Part shown: positions 34,311 through 41,096 of the stretch, piece after piece
How the letters are laid out: the number at the start of each line of letters is the position of its first letter
Position numbering within the stretch: position 1 is the stretch's first letter
Assembly (NCBI RefSeq): GCF_900141765.1
Contig: NZ_FSRK01000003.1
Span: forward strand, 62,001 to 126,000
Origin: Epilithonimonas zeae
Lineage (GTDB): Bacteria; Bacteroidota; Bacteroidia; Flavobacteriales; Weeksellaceae
Direction of reading: 5' to 3'
Length of the DNA: 64,000 bases
Position numbers and translations under genes: made by a program
The notes under the pieces: generated by a model
Databases searched by the model: none
What the model was told of the DNA's origin: nothing
The model's input: only the letters and a program-made list of their open reading frames with translations

Positions 34311-34344
34311 ACTTTTCCTGATAATAAAGATGAATCTTATTTTA

Positions 34345-34408
34345 ATCAGGCGTCATCAGACTCGATGGTAACGAGACGGTTGGGCAAGGAAGAACACCAT
34401 TTCCTTTT
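34345..34408 (-). ncRNA. fluoride riboswitch (crcB motif)
   Basis: Read on the minus strand: GGAAATGGTGTTCTTCC (stem-loop with the conserved ATGGNGTTC), AACCG, a CTCG...CGAG stem, and then TCTGATGACGCCTGA. These match the conserved parts of the fluoride riboswitch in order and spacing. It lies between a promoter and the CLC start, about 35 bp upstream of the ATG. Fluoride binding would turn on the antiporter. I see no obvious terminator between switch and ATG, so it may act on translation. Confidence 0.9.
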
Positions 34409-34414
34409 GTATCA

Positions 34415-34444
34415 CAAATTTATAAATTATTTTCCAAACTACAA
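34415..34444 (-). promoter_or_regulatory. promoter of the fluoride riboswitch/CLC unit, TTG-N19-TAAATTTG
   Basis: On the minus strand TTG (34442-34444) is followed after 19 bp by TAAATTTG (34415-34422). Transcription would begin just before the riboswitch. Same spacing as the tetR promoter. Confidence 0.72.
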
Positions 34445-34498
34445 TTTCTAGTTTAATTGGTATTCTTTTTGTAATTTATTGGGCGACAATTAAAAACT

Positions 34499-35533
34499 AT
34501 GAACAGAAACACAATTTCCAAATTATTTCCTTTATTTATCGTTATTTCTTTGAGTTTGATCCAATGTAAAAAGGATGAAGCTATTTCTTCTACTGACTCA
34601 AAAAGCACATCCGCCACAGATATTGTGACTTCTGATGAGAAAAAAGAGGACAGTATAAAAGAAGAAGAAAAACCAAAAGTTCCAGATGTTGTTATCCCAA
34701 GAAAAGATTTTGGGTATTTCCCTTGGGTTTACAAAAACACAGATTCGGTTTCTCAGAAGAACAAAAAAGAATTTACTGGGAAAGCACTTTACACAATTTT
34801 GGCACTCAATCGATTGGATAGAGCCAATATTGGCGCAGCCGACACATTGGTTGTTCCAGCAAAAATTGAGGAAGATTTTCTTAGATATTCTCCGTTTCCG
34901 GGTCACGTTACGACTTTGGAAAACGTGAAAAAATTCGTTTTCTTTTCCTATCCGATTCAGGCTTTTGGCGTTTATGAATATGGAAACCTCATCAAATGGG
35001 GACCGACAAGTATGGGAAAAAAAGCTACTAAAACCAAAACCGGTTTGATGTTCGCCAACTGGAAAAAAGAAGTCGCCATCTCAACAGTTAGTGACGAGTG
35101 GAAACTTCGTTGGAACGTGAATGTAGCCAATTTTGATGGCATCGGCTGGCATCAGTACGCAATGCCTGGTTATCCGGCCTCGCACTCTTGCTTGCGTATG
35201 CTGGAAGAAGATGCAAAATGGATGTACACCTGGGTAGACACTTGGATTCTTAACAAAGGCGGAGCAACCACCAGAGCCAAAGGAACACCATTGATTGTCT
35301 ATGGAGATTATCCTTGGGGACAGCGCAGACCTTGGAAAAAACTTTTGGAATCGCCGGAAGCCAACAATATTTCTGAGGACGAGATGAACCAAATCATCCA
35401 GCCACAATTGGCCGAAATTATGAAAGAGCAGGAGAATCGTGATACGGTTATTCAGCAGGTGGAACAAGAGAAAAAAGCAAAAGCAGATTCTTTGGCTTCA
35501 GCTAAAACGTTAGCTTCAAACAATATGAAATAA
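34499..35533 (+). CDS. L,D-transpeptidase (YkuD) lipoprotein
   Basis: A 344-aa lipoprotein (lipobox LSLIQC). Residues 30-65 form a Ser/Thr/Lys/Glu-rich linker. The YkuD catalytic part shows KFVFFSYPIQAFGVYEYG and the active site GWHQYAMPGYPASHSCLRML. The Cys is the nucleophile; SHSC replaces the more common SHGC. A charged, probably coiled C-terminal tail follows (IMKEQENRDTVIQQVEQEKK). It would form 3-3 cross-links in peptidoglycan or attach proteins to it, from the inner face of the outer membrane. It is transcribed alone. Confidence 0.88.
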   Translation: MNRNTISKLFPLFIVISLSLIQCKKDEAISSTDSKSTSATDIVTSDEKKEDSIKEEEKPKVPDVVIPRKDFGYFPWVYKNTDSVSQKNKKEFTGKALYTILALNRLDRANIGAADTLVVPAKIEEDFLRYSPFPGHVTTLENVKKFVFFSYPIQAFGVYEYGNLIKWGPTSMGKKATKTKTGLMFANWKKEVAISTVSDEWKLRWNVNVANFDGIGWHQYAMPGYPASHSCLRMLEEDAKWMYTWVDTWILNKGGATTRAKGTPLIVYGDYPWGQRRPWKKLLESPEANNISEDEMNQIIQPQLAEIMKEQENRDTVIQQVEQEKKAKADSLASAKTLASNNMK

Positions 35534-35538
35534 TTTCA

Positions 35539-35644
35539 GGAGCTTAATCCCGCTATCCGCTCATACTCCTCGTTCCAGCGCTTGGCAACAACAAATCCTC
35601 CAACTCTCCCACTCCACTGCGGGGTAACCGCTACTATCGGGGCT
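35539..35644 (-). repeat. dispersed intergenic repeat, related family (copy D)
   Basis: On the minus strand it begins AGCCCCGATAGTAGCGGTTA and ends ATGAGCGGATAGCGGGATTA followed by AGCTCC. The plan (AGCCC...AGCGG...GGAACG...GCGGAT...AAGCT-CC) is the same as in copies A-C, and it shares CGCAGTGGAGTG with copy C. Sequences like this are common between genes in Chryseobacterium. It directly follows the transpeptidase gene. Confidence 0.75.
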
Positions 35645-35683
35645 ATGGGATTCGACATAAAAACAAGATTTGTCAACAAATAG

Positions 35684-35719
35684 AAACCCGCTCAAAATAA
35701 TTTGAGCGGGTTTATTTTT
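35684..35719. terminator. bidirectional terminator
   Basis: AAACCCGCTCAAA and TTTGAGCGGGTTT form a strong stem between convergent genes, with T-rich sequence on the + strand side. Confidence 0.87.
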
Positions 35720-35737
35720 ATCAGTTAAGTCAATATT

Positions 35738-37039
35738 TTAAATATTTCCAACCACAGTTTTTACTTGAGTAAATTCTTTAATAGCGTGTAGAGACAACTC
35801 TACTCCATAACCTGAAGATTTTGCACCACCAAAAGGCAATCGTGTATCAGAGCTTGTTGTTTTATTGATAGAAACCGTTCCGGATTCCAGATTATCGATG
35901 AAAAACTGAGCACGTTTCTTATCCTTAGTCCAAACCGAATTTCCTAATCCAAACGGAATATCATTCGCTAACCTTAAGATTTCTTCATCATTTTTTCCAA
36001 TCATCAGAATTGCTAAAGGTCCAAATAATTCTTCCTGCAAAATTGGGTTTCCTTCTTTGACAGAGATAATTCCGGGACGAAACTCACTTTCCGAAATTCT
36101 TTCCAAAGCCAAAACTACTTCTGCTCCATTCTTCAAAGCTTTTTTATATTGATTTTCCAACTCATCCGCCAAATCAGGTCTTGCCATTTTGCTCAACTTA
36201 GTTTCCATTTTAAACGGATCAGCCGGTTGGAAAGAATTATATTCCTCTATAAATAAAGGCAGAAAATCCTTTTTAATTTTTTCGTGGACAATGAATCTTT
36301 TTGCAGCATTACAAATCTGTCCTGTGTTAGATAGTTTTGCAAGAGGCCCATCTTTCGCCGCTTTTTCAAAATCGGAATCTTCTAAGACAATAAATGCATC
36401 GCTTCCGCCTAACTCCAAAATTGATTTTTTGATATTTTTCCCAGCTAGAGAAGCTACCTCGCTTCCTGCTTTTTCACTTCCTGTGAGACTCACTCCTCTT
36501 ACCAAAGGATTTTCCAGAATTTCTTTGATTTCGTTATGTCCTATTCTCAGATTTTGAAAAATATATTTTGGAAAACCAGCTTCTGCAAAAGCTGATTCGA
36601 TTTCATCACCACTTCCGAAACAGATGGATGCGTGCTTTAAAACTACAACATTTCCAGCAAGAATCGCAGGAACAGCAAATCTCAAAACCTGCCAGAAAGG
36701 AAAATTCCAAGGCATTACACCGAGGATAATTCCCAACGCATCATAATGAACTTCGCTAACATTGAATTCGGTTTTGATGTGTTCAGGTTCCAGAATATTT
36801 TCTGCTTGAGCATAAAATTTTATCAATCCTGCACTTTTTTCGATTTCTGCTGTGGATTGTGAAATCGGCTTATGCATTTCTGTGGTGATGATTTTGGCGT
36901 ATTTTTCTTTATTCTTTTCAAGAACTTCTGCGAGCTTCAAAAGTAACTTTTGACGATTATGGAATGGAACTTTTTTCCAATCCGAGAATGCTTTGTGCGC
37001 AGAATCAATATGTTTTGATAAATCCATTTCTACTTTCAT
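35738..37039 (-). CDS. NAD(P)-dependent aldehyde dehydrogenase, succinate-semialdehyde type
   Basis: A 433-aa ALDH. The family parts are GVMPWNFPFWQVLRFAVPAI, VSLTGSEKAGSEVASLAGKN, the catalytic Glu in SILELGGSDAF, and the catalytic Cys in KLSNTGQICNAAKRFIV. The end GTVSINKTTSSDTRLPFGGA matches the SSADH-like branch (GabD/YneI). It is about 20 residues shorter at the N-terminus than most, but the core is intact. The likely reaction is oxidation of succinate semialdehyde or a similar aldehyde. No GABA pathway gene is next to it. Confidence 0.9.
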   Translation of the reverse strand: MKVEMDLSKHIDSAHKAFSDWKKVPFHNRQKLLLKLAEVLEKNKEKYAKIITTEMHKPISQSTAEIEKSAGLIKFYAQAENILEPEHIKTEFNVSEVHYDALGIILGVMPWNFPFWQVLRFAVPAILAGNVVVLKHASICFGSGDEIESAFAEAGFPKYIFQNLRIGHNEIKEILENPLVRGVSLTGSEKAGSEVASLAGKNIKKSILELGGSDAFIVLEDSDFEKAAKDGPLAKLSNTGQICNAAKRFIVHEKIKKDFLPLFIEEYNSFQPADPFKMETKLSKMARPDLADELENQYKKALKNGAEVVLALERISESEFRPGIISVKEGNPILQEELFGPLAILMIGKNDEEILRLANDIPFGLGNSVWTKDKKRAQFFIDNLESGTVSINKTTSSDTRLPFGGAKSSGYGVELSLHAIKEFTQVKTVVGNI

Positions 37040-37207
37040 TTTAATTGATTAGGGTTGCATTAATTGTACCAATTTTTGCGTTGCTAAATGTACAAAGTTG
37101 ATTAGAATCTCAAAATCTATTTTGATATTTTATTTAAATTTTGTTATTAATTTTTATGAATAATGCAATGCAACTTGAGAACTAATTTTAAAACACAGAA
37201 TTGCACG

Positions 37208-37289
37208 CGCCCCGACTTGAGCGGAAATCCTTTTTACGCAACGCAGTGGAGTGAAAAGATTGGGAGCGGAAGGCGGATAAAGGCGCCCC
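37208..37289 (+). repeat. dispersed intergenic repeat, copy C
   Basis: Begins GCGCCCCGACTTGAGCGGAA and ends GGGAGCGGAAGGCGGATAAA followed by GGCGCCCC; 82 bp. The CCCGACTTGAGCGGAAATCC block is identical in copies A, B and C. It lies in the gap 37040-37299, close to the 3' end of the membrane protein gene; nothing else is seen there. Confidence 0.85.
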
Positions 37290-37299
37290 AATTATTATT

Positions 37300-37893
37300 T
37301 TAATGTTTTTTGCTGCTTCTGAAAAGCAGAACCGAGTTGAGAAAAATCAACAACAAATCCAATGTCACCCAAATACTGAGCTTGATATTGTCATACTTCA
37401 ACTCTTCTATTTTCTCTGTGGCAATGGCGGAAAGCTTGAGACTGTGATTGATGTAATTTCTGACTTCAATGATTTGATCTTCGTTTTTGTTAGGAACAGC
37501 AACCTGAGAAAAGTAAACCAACTTGTTTTTTCCGATGTAACCAACGACCCAAAACTCATTGGATTTCTGCATATTAAGATATTCTATCCTGAAATATTCC
37601 GGACGAATTTGTCCAACGTGTTTGGAACTGAACTTCTGATTCTCATTCCCGTCCTGAACTCTGATGATATAAAAATCAACCGGTTGCGGCAGATAATTAA
37701 TCACCTGAATGGCCAAAGAATTTTCCAAAAACTGCGACAAACTCCTTTCTACAAACCAAAATGTAAAATAGGCAGCAGCAGAAATGGTAATAACCGTTCT
37801 GGTAATTTTGTTCCACAAACTCCATTTCCCTGAACGAAAACCGGACAGAAACAGAGCGATTATCAGAAAAATGAGGATTAAAATGATTATCAT
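37300..37893 (-). CDS. membrane protein of unknown function
   Basis: A 197-aa protein with two N-terminal helices (IIILILIFLIIALFLSGF; TRTVITISAAAYFTFWFVE) and one C-terminal helix (LSIWVTLDLLLIFLNSVLLF). A soluble, beta-rich middle of about 90 residues lies between (VDFYIIRVQDGNENQKFSSK; RIEYLNMQKSNEFWVVGYIG), probably periplasmic. I do not recognise a family. It lies 28 bp after the HD-hydrolase gene on the same strand, so it may be the last gene of that operon. Confidence 0.75.
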   Translation of the reverse strand: MIIILILIFLIIALFLSGFRSGKWSLWNKITRTVITISAAAYFTFWFVERSLSQFLENSLAIQVINYLPQPVDFYIIRVQDGNENQKFSSKHVGQIRPEYFRIEYLNMQKSNEFWVVGYIGKNKLVYFSQVAVPNKNEDQIIEVRNYINHSLKLSAIATEKIEELKYDNIKLSIWVTLDLLLIFLNSVLLFRSSKKH

Positions 37894-37921
37894 TAAAACA
37901 AAGATAGCGGTTTATCCTTAA

Positions 37922-38566
37922 TTAGAAAGTGACATTCCATTCTTTGTAGAACTCGTCAAGGAACTGAAGCATAAATTGATGCCTGTGTTCAGCAATTTCT
38001 TTAGCTGTTTCTGTATTGAGTAAATCTTTCAGAAGCAACAATTTCTCATAAAAATGATTGATTGTAGTTCCATTGGACTTCTTATATTCTTCTTTAGATT
38101 GATTGAGTTTTGGTTCGATATCCGGATGATACATCAAATTATTTTTATAACCGCCAAAGTTGAAAGTTCGCGCAATTCCAATTGCTCCGATTGCGTCCAG
38201 TCTATCCGCATCCTGAACTATTTTCAGCTCCAAAGGTAAATTTTCAGGCGCATCATTTCGGTTTTTAAACGACATATTTTCGATGATGAAAATGACTTTT
38301 TCAATTATTTCAGAATCTACTTTTTGTTTGGTTAGAAATTTATTCACAATTTTTGAAGCAATCGTTTCATCGCCGTTGTGGAATTTTGGATCAGCAATAT
38401 CGTGCAACAACGCAGCTAACTCTATAACCAATTTATCACCACCTTCTTTTTCCTGAATTTTCAGGCTCAGTTTCCAAACACGTTCGATGTGAAACCAATC
38501 GTGACCGGATTCTGTTCCTTCTAATTTTTCTTTAACGAGTTCTATTGTTCTGTTAATCAATTCCAT
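37922..38566 (-). CDS. HD domain phosphohydrolase
   Basis: A 214-aa HD-superfamily enzyme. Metal ligands are seen in GHDWFHIERVWKLS, LAALLHDIADPKF (the HD pair) and KIVQDADRLDAIGAIGIAR (the distal Asp). This matches YedJ-like hydrolases that remove phosphate from nucleotides or related molecules. The physiological substrate is unknown. Its ATG overlaps the stop of the alpha/beta hydrolase gene by one base, so the two are coupled. Confidence 0.88.
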   Translation of the reverse strand: MELINRTIELVKEKLEGTESGHDWFHIERVWKLSLKIQEKEGGDKLVIELAALLHDIADPKFHNGDETIASKIVNKFLTKQKVDSEIIEKVIFIIENMSFKNRNDAPENLPLELKIVQDADRLDAIGAIGIARTFNFGGYKNNLMYHPDIEPKLNQSKEEYKKSNGTTINHFYEKLLLLKDLLNTETAKEIAEHRHQFMLQFLDEFYKEWNVTF

Positions 38567-39405
38567 TAATTCAGTTCTTTTAAAATAATATTCCAGAGCT
38601 TTTTGTTATAGCTTCTGAAAAAATTAATATGTCCAATTTCTCCCTTTTCCGATTCTGAAGTTTTGATAATTCGGTAAGTTGGTTTCAGATTGGGGTAAGT
38701 ATTTTGCAATAAAGATTTTACACCTTTTTCCGTGAGCCAAACGTCATCTTCTGCTCGAATAACGAAAACTTTCTGAGTCAAATTTCGGGAAAAATCATCG
38801 ACTTTTTCTAATAATTTGTTGGTAGATTTTTTATTTAGAATTAAAGTTCGCCAATCGAAAGCACTTGCGGAAGGAAGACTTTCTCCCAAACCGAACCAAT
38901 TCGCCGGAAAATAACCTAAAATTTTGGTAGATAAAGGTTGGACAATTCCGAAACCCAGATAAGCTTCAATTTTTGTTTTAAATTTCAAATTTCCGACAAA
39001 CGCATTCTGAGTTCCAACAAAGGCAAATTCCTTAAACATCTCAGAATCCGGATTCATTCCTAAAATCAGGGCACCAACAGAATGTCCAAGGCAAAACTTT
39101 TGATGATTTGGAAAATTAGCTTTGATATAATCTGTAACAGCTTTATAATCTCTGGTTCCCCAGGTTCTCATCGAAGCTTCAAAACCTTTCATTTTATCAG
39201 GCTTCGATTGTCCAATCCCCCTGTAATCATAAGTCATAACTGTAAATCCTTGCTCCGAAAAAAATTGAGCAAAAGAAAAATAAATCTGCTGCTTAACGCC
39301 AGTTGCAGAATTAATCAACAATAATTTTTCATTGGAATGTTCGGGCTCAAAAAGATGTGCAGATAAACTGTAATTATCCTCAGTTAAAATATTAATACTT
39401 TGCAT
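38566..39405 (-). CDS. alpha/beta hydrolase
   Basis: A 279-aa alpha/beta-fold hydrolase. The fold begins EKLLLINSATGVKQQIYFSF and GFTVMTYDYRGIGQSKPDKM. The nucleophile elbow is CLGHSVGAL, where Ser is catalytic. The acid and His are probably in VIRAEDDVWLTEKG and GEIGHINFFRS. The type resembles YheT-like or YP_-type esterases without a known substrate. Stop and next start overlap as TAATG. Confidence 0.85.
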   Translation of the reverse strand: MQSINILTEDNYSLSAHLFEPEHSNEKLLLINSATGVKQQIYFSFAQFFSEQGFTVMTYDYRGIGQSKPDKMKGFEASMRTWGTRDYKAVTDYIKANFPNHQKFCLGHSVGALILGMNPDSEMFKEFAFVGTQNAFVGNLKFKTKIEAYLGFGIVQPLSTKILGYFPANWFGLGESLPSASAFDWRTLILNKKSTNKLLEKVDDFSRNLTQKVFVIRAEDDVWLTEKGVKSLLQNTYPNLKPTYRIIKTSESEKGEIGHINFFRSYNKKLWNIILKELN

Positions 39406-39485
39406 TAAAAATGATTTAAGAGAATCACTTTATAAAAGTAAAAAATTCGGTCCGTTGAAAATTATTTTTCGATATGCTGAAAATA

Positions 39486-40376
39486 TTAATTTTGAAGGTC
39501 GTCCAAATATGGCAAACCTTTTTGAGAACCTCTGTAATCGGCAGCTTTCAAAGCCACTTGATTTCCAAAAATAACGCAATCTTCAATAGAATTACCGTGG
39601 AGTAAAGCAATAGAAAAACCGGATGTAAACGCATCGCCTAATCCCATACTGTGTGCATCGGTCTGAGGATTATTTCGGAAATATTTCATCTCAGAACCAT
39701 CGAAGAAACTTGTACTGTTGGCGCCGTCTCTTACAAATAATTTGTTTGGCAAATGTTTGATAATATCTTCGTGATTGCCTTCTCCAAAAATCGTTTCCAA
39801 ATCTGTACTCTTCGCCACGATAAAAGAAGCGTAATCTATAATATCATCTGAAAGTCTGCTCGCCGGAGCTGCATAAATTCCTATTTTCTTGCCAAGGCTT
39901 TTCGCTTTTTTAAAAAGATATTCGACAGTTTTTGACGGAATCTCCAACTGAGTCAGAATCAAATCTGCAGTCAATAAGAATTTTTCTGCTTCATCTATAT
40001 CCGATGGAGAAAGATTGTAATTGGCTGCCGGAACTACCGTGATCGCATTTCCTTCGTCAGAAGCATTCACATAGGCTGTGCCGGTTTCCTCTTCTTCGTC
40101 TTCAAAAACATAAGCTACGTTTACATCTTCATCATTCAGATTTCTCAAAACCTGCTGCCCATACGGATCCATCCCAATCCTGCTAACCAAAGAAGTCTGA
40201 GCGCCCAAACGTGACGTTGCAATCGCCTGATTGGCGCCTTTCCCTCCCAAAAAACTTCTCAGATTTTGAGCCAGAACCGTGTTATTTGCCGTAGGAATTT
40301 TAGAAGTTTTCAGAACAATATCTATTGATGAGCTTCCAACAACTACTATTTGAGGTTTTGTATTTCTAAGTTTCAT
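39486..40376 (-). CDS. PfkB family carbohydrate kinase (ribokinase-like)
   Basis: A 296-aa PfkB kinase. N-terminal signature: VVVGSSSIDIVLKTSKIPTA and FLGGKGANQAIATSRLGAQT, as in ribokinase. The catalytic part is AHSMGLGDAFTSGFSIAL, where GLGD stands for the usual GAGD and its Asp is the base. Ribokinase-like ordering and length fit, so phosphorylation of ribose or another pentose is likely, but the change of TTGAGD to SMGLGD makes the sugar uncertain. Transcribed alone, with no sugar transporter beside it. Confidence 0.87.
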   Translation of the reverse strand: MKLRNTKPQIVVVGSSSIDIVLKTSKIPTANNTVLAQNLRSFLGGKGANQAIATSRLGAQTSLVSRIGMDPYGQQVLRNLNDEDVNVAYVFEDEEEETGTAYVNASDEGNAITVVPAANYNLSPSDIDEAEKFLLTADLILTQLEIPSKTVEYLFKKAKSLGKKIGIYAAPASRLSDDIIDYASFIVAKSTDLETIFGEGNHEDIIKHLPNKLFVRDGANSTSFFDGSEMKYFRNNPQTDAHSMGLGDAFTSGFSIALLHGNSIEDCVIFGNQVALKAADYRGSQKGLPYLDDLQN

Positions 40377-40451
40377 TTGCTAACATTCATTGTTTTCAAA
40401 GATTTGATGAAATCTTATAGTTACAATTTCATCGGAAGCTAATGTAATCAA

Positions 40452-41096
40452 TTAATCGTTTCCTATTTCTATAAATTCGGAAATTAATTTAACTGGCTGA
40501 TTATCTTTAGAATAACCTATATACGTTGCATAAAATCCTTCACCATAACCAGTTTCGAATGCAACAATATTTTCCGGTTTGTTATCATAAGGTTTGAGAA
40601 CTGCGAACTGGTCGATTGCTCCGTTTTCATCAAAGAAATGAGAATGGAAAAACTCTTCATAGATCCCCATAAAGTCAGCTCCTTTTTTGTGAAAAAGGTC
40701 TTGCTCTAAAGCATTCAGAGAAATTTGAGCTTCCTTATCCATAAAAGTCCCCATTCCGGACTCTACAAGATAACCGTAGATTTCTTCTTCTTTCAGATCA
40801 TTAATATTTTGATTATCACAAAGAGCCAAAGACCAATTTTCAGCCAATTGATTTTTATCAAAAACTATTTCTGCATAAGCAATACAGTTGGATTCTCTTT
40901 CTTTATGAACCAAAACCTGAAAATCTCCTTTCGGAAATTCCTGATTGAAAGCTGAATGATCGGGCGAAATCAAAGCATCACTGGCTACAATTTTTCCTGA
41001 TGAAATGTGAATTTTCCCAACTTCGTAGGTTTCCAACAATGGATTTTCTACGAAGTCTCGGGAGAATAATTTTTTAATATTTTCTATGTGAGTCAT
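40452..41096 (-). CDS. DUF4241 domain protein
   Basis: A 214-aa cytosolic protein matching DUF4241: IHISSGKIVASDALISPD, FPKGDFQVLVHKER, AYAEIVFDK, GTFMDKEAQISLNAL and the end GYGEGFYATYIGYSKDNQPV. These proteins occur in immunity or contact-toxin gene clusters elsewhere, but the function is not known. Here its ATG overlaps the valS stop by one base (TAATG), so it is translated with valS. That link is the only clue. Confidence 0.85.
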   Translation of the reverse strand: MTHIENIKKLFSRDFVENPLLETYEVGKIHISSGKIVASDALISPDHSAFNQEFPKGDFQVLVHKERESNCIAYAEIVFDKNQLAENWSLALCDNQNINDLKEEEIYGYLVESGMGTFMDKEAQISLNALEQDLFHKKGADFMGIYEEFFHSHFFDENGAIDQFAVLKPYDNKPENIVAFETGYGEGFYATYIGYSKDNQPVKLISEFIEIGND

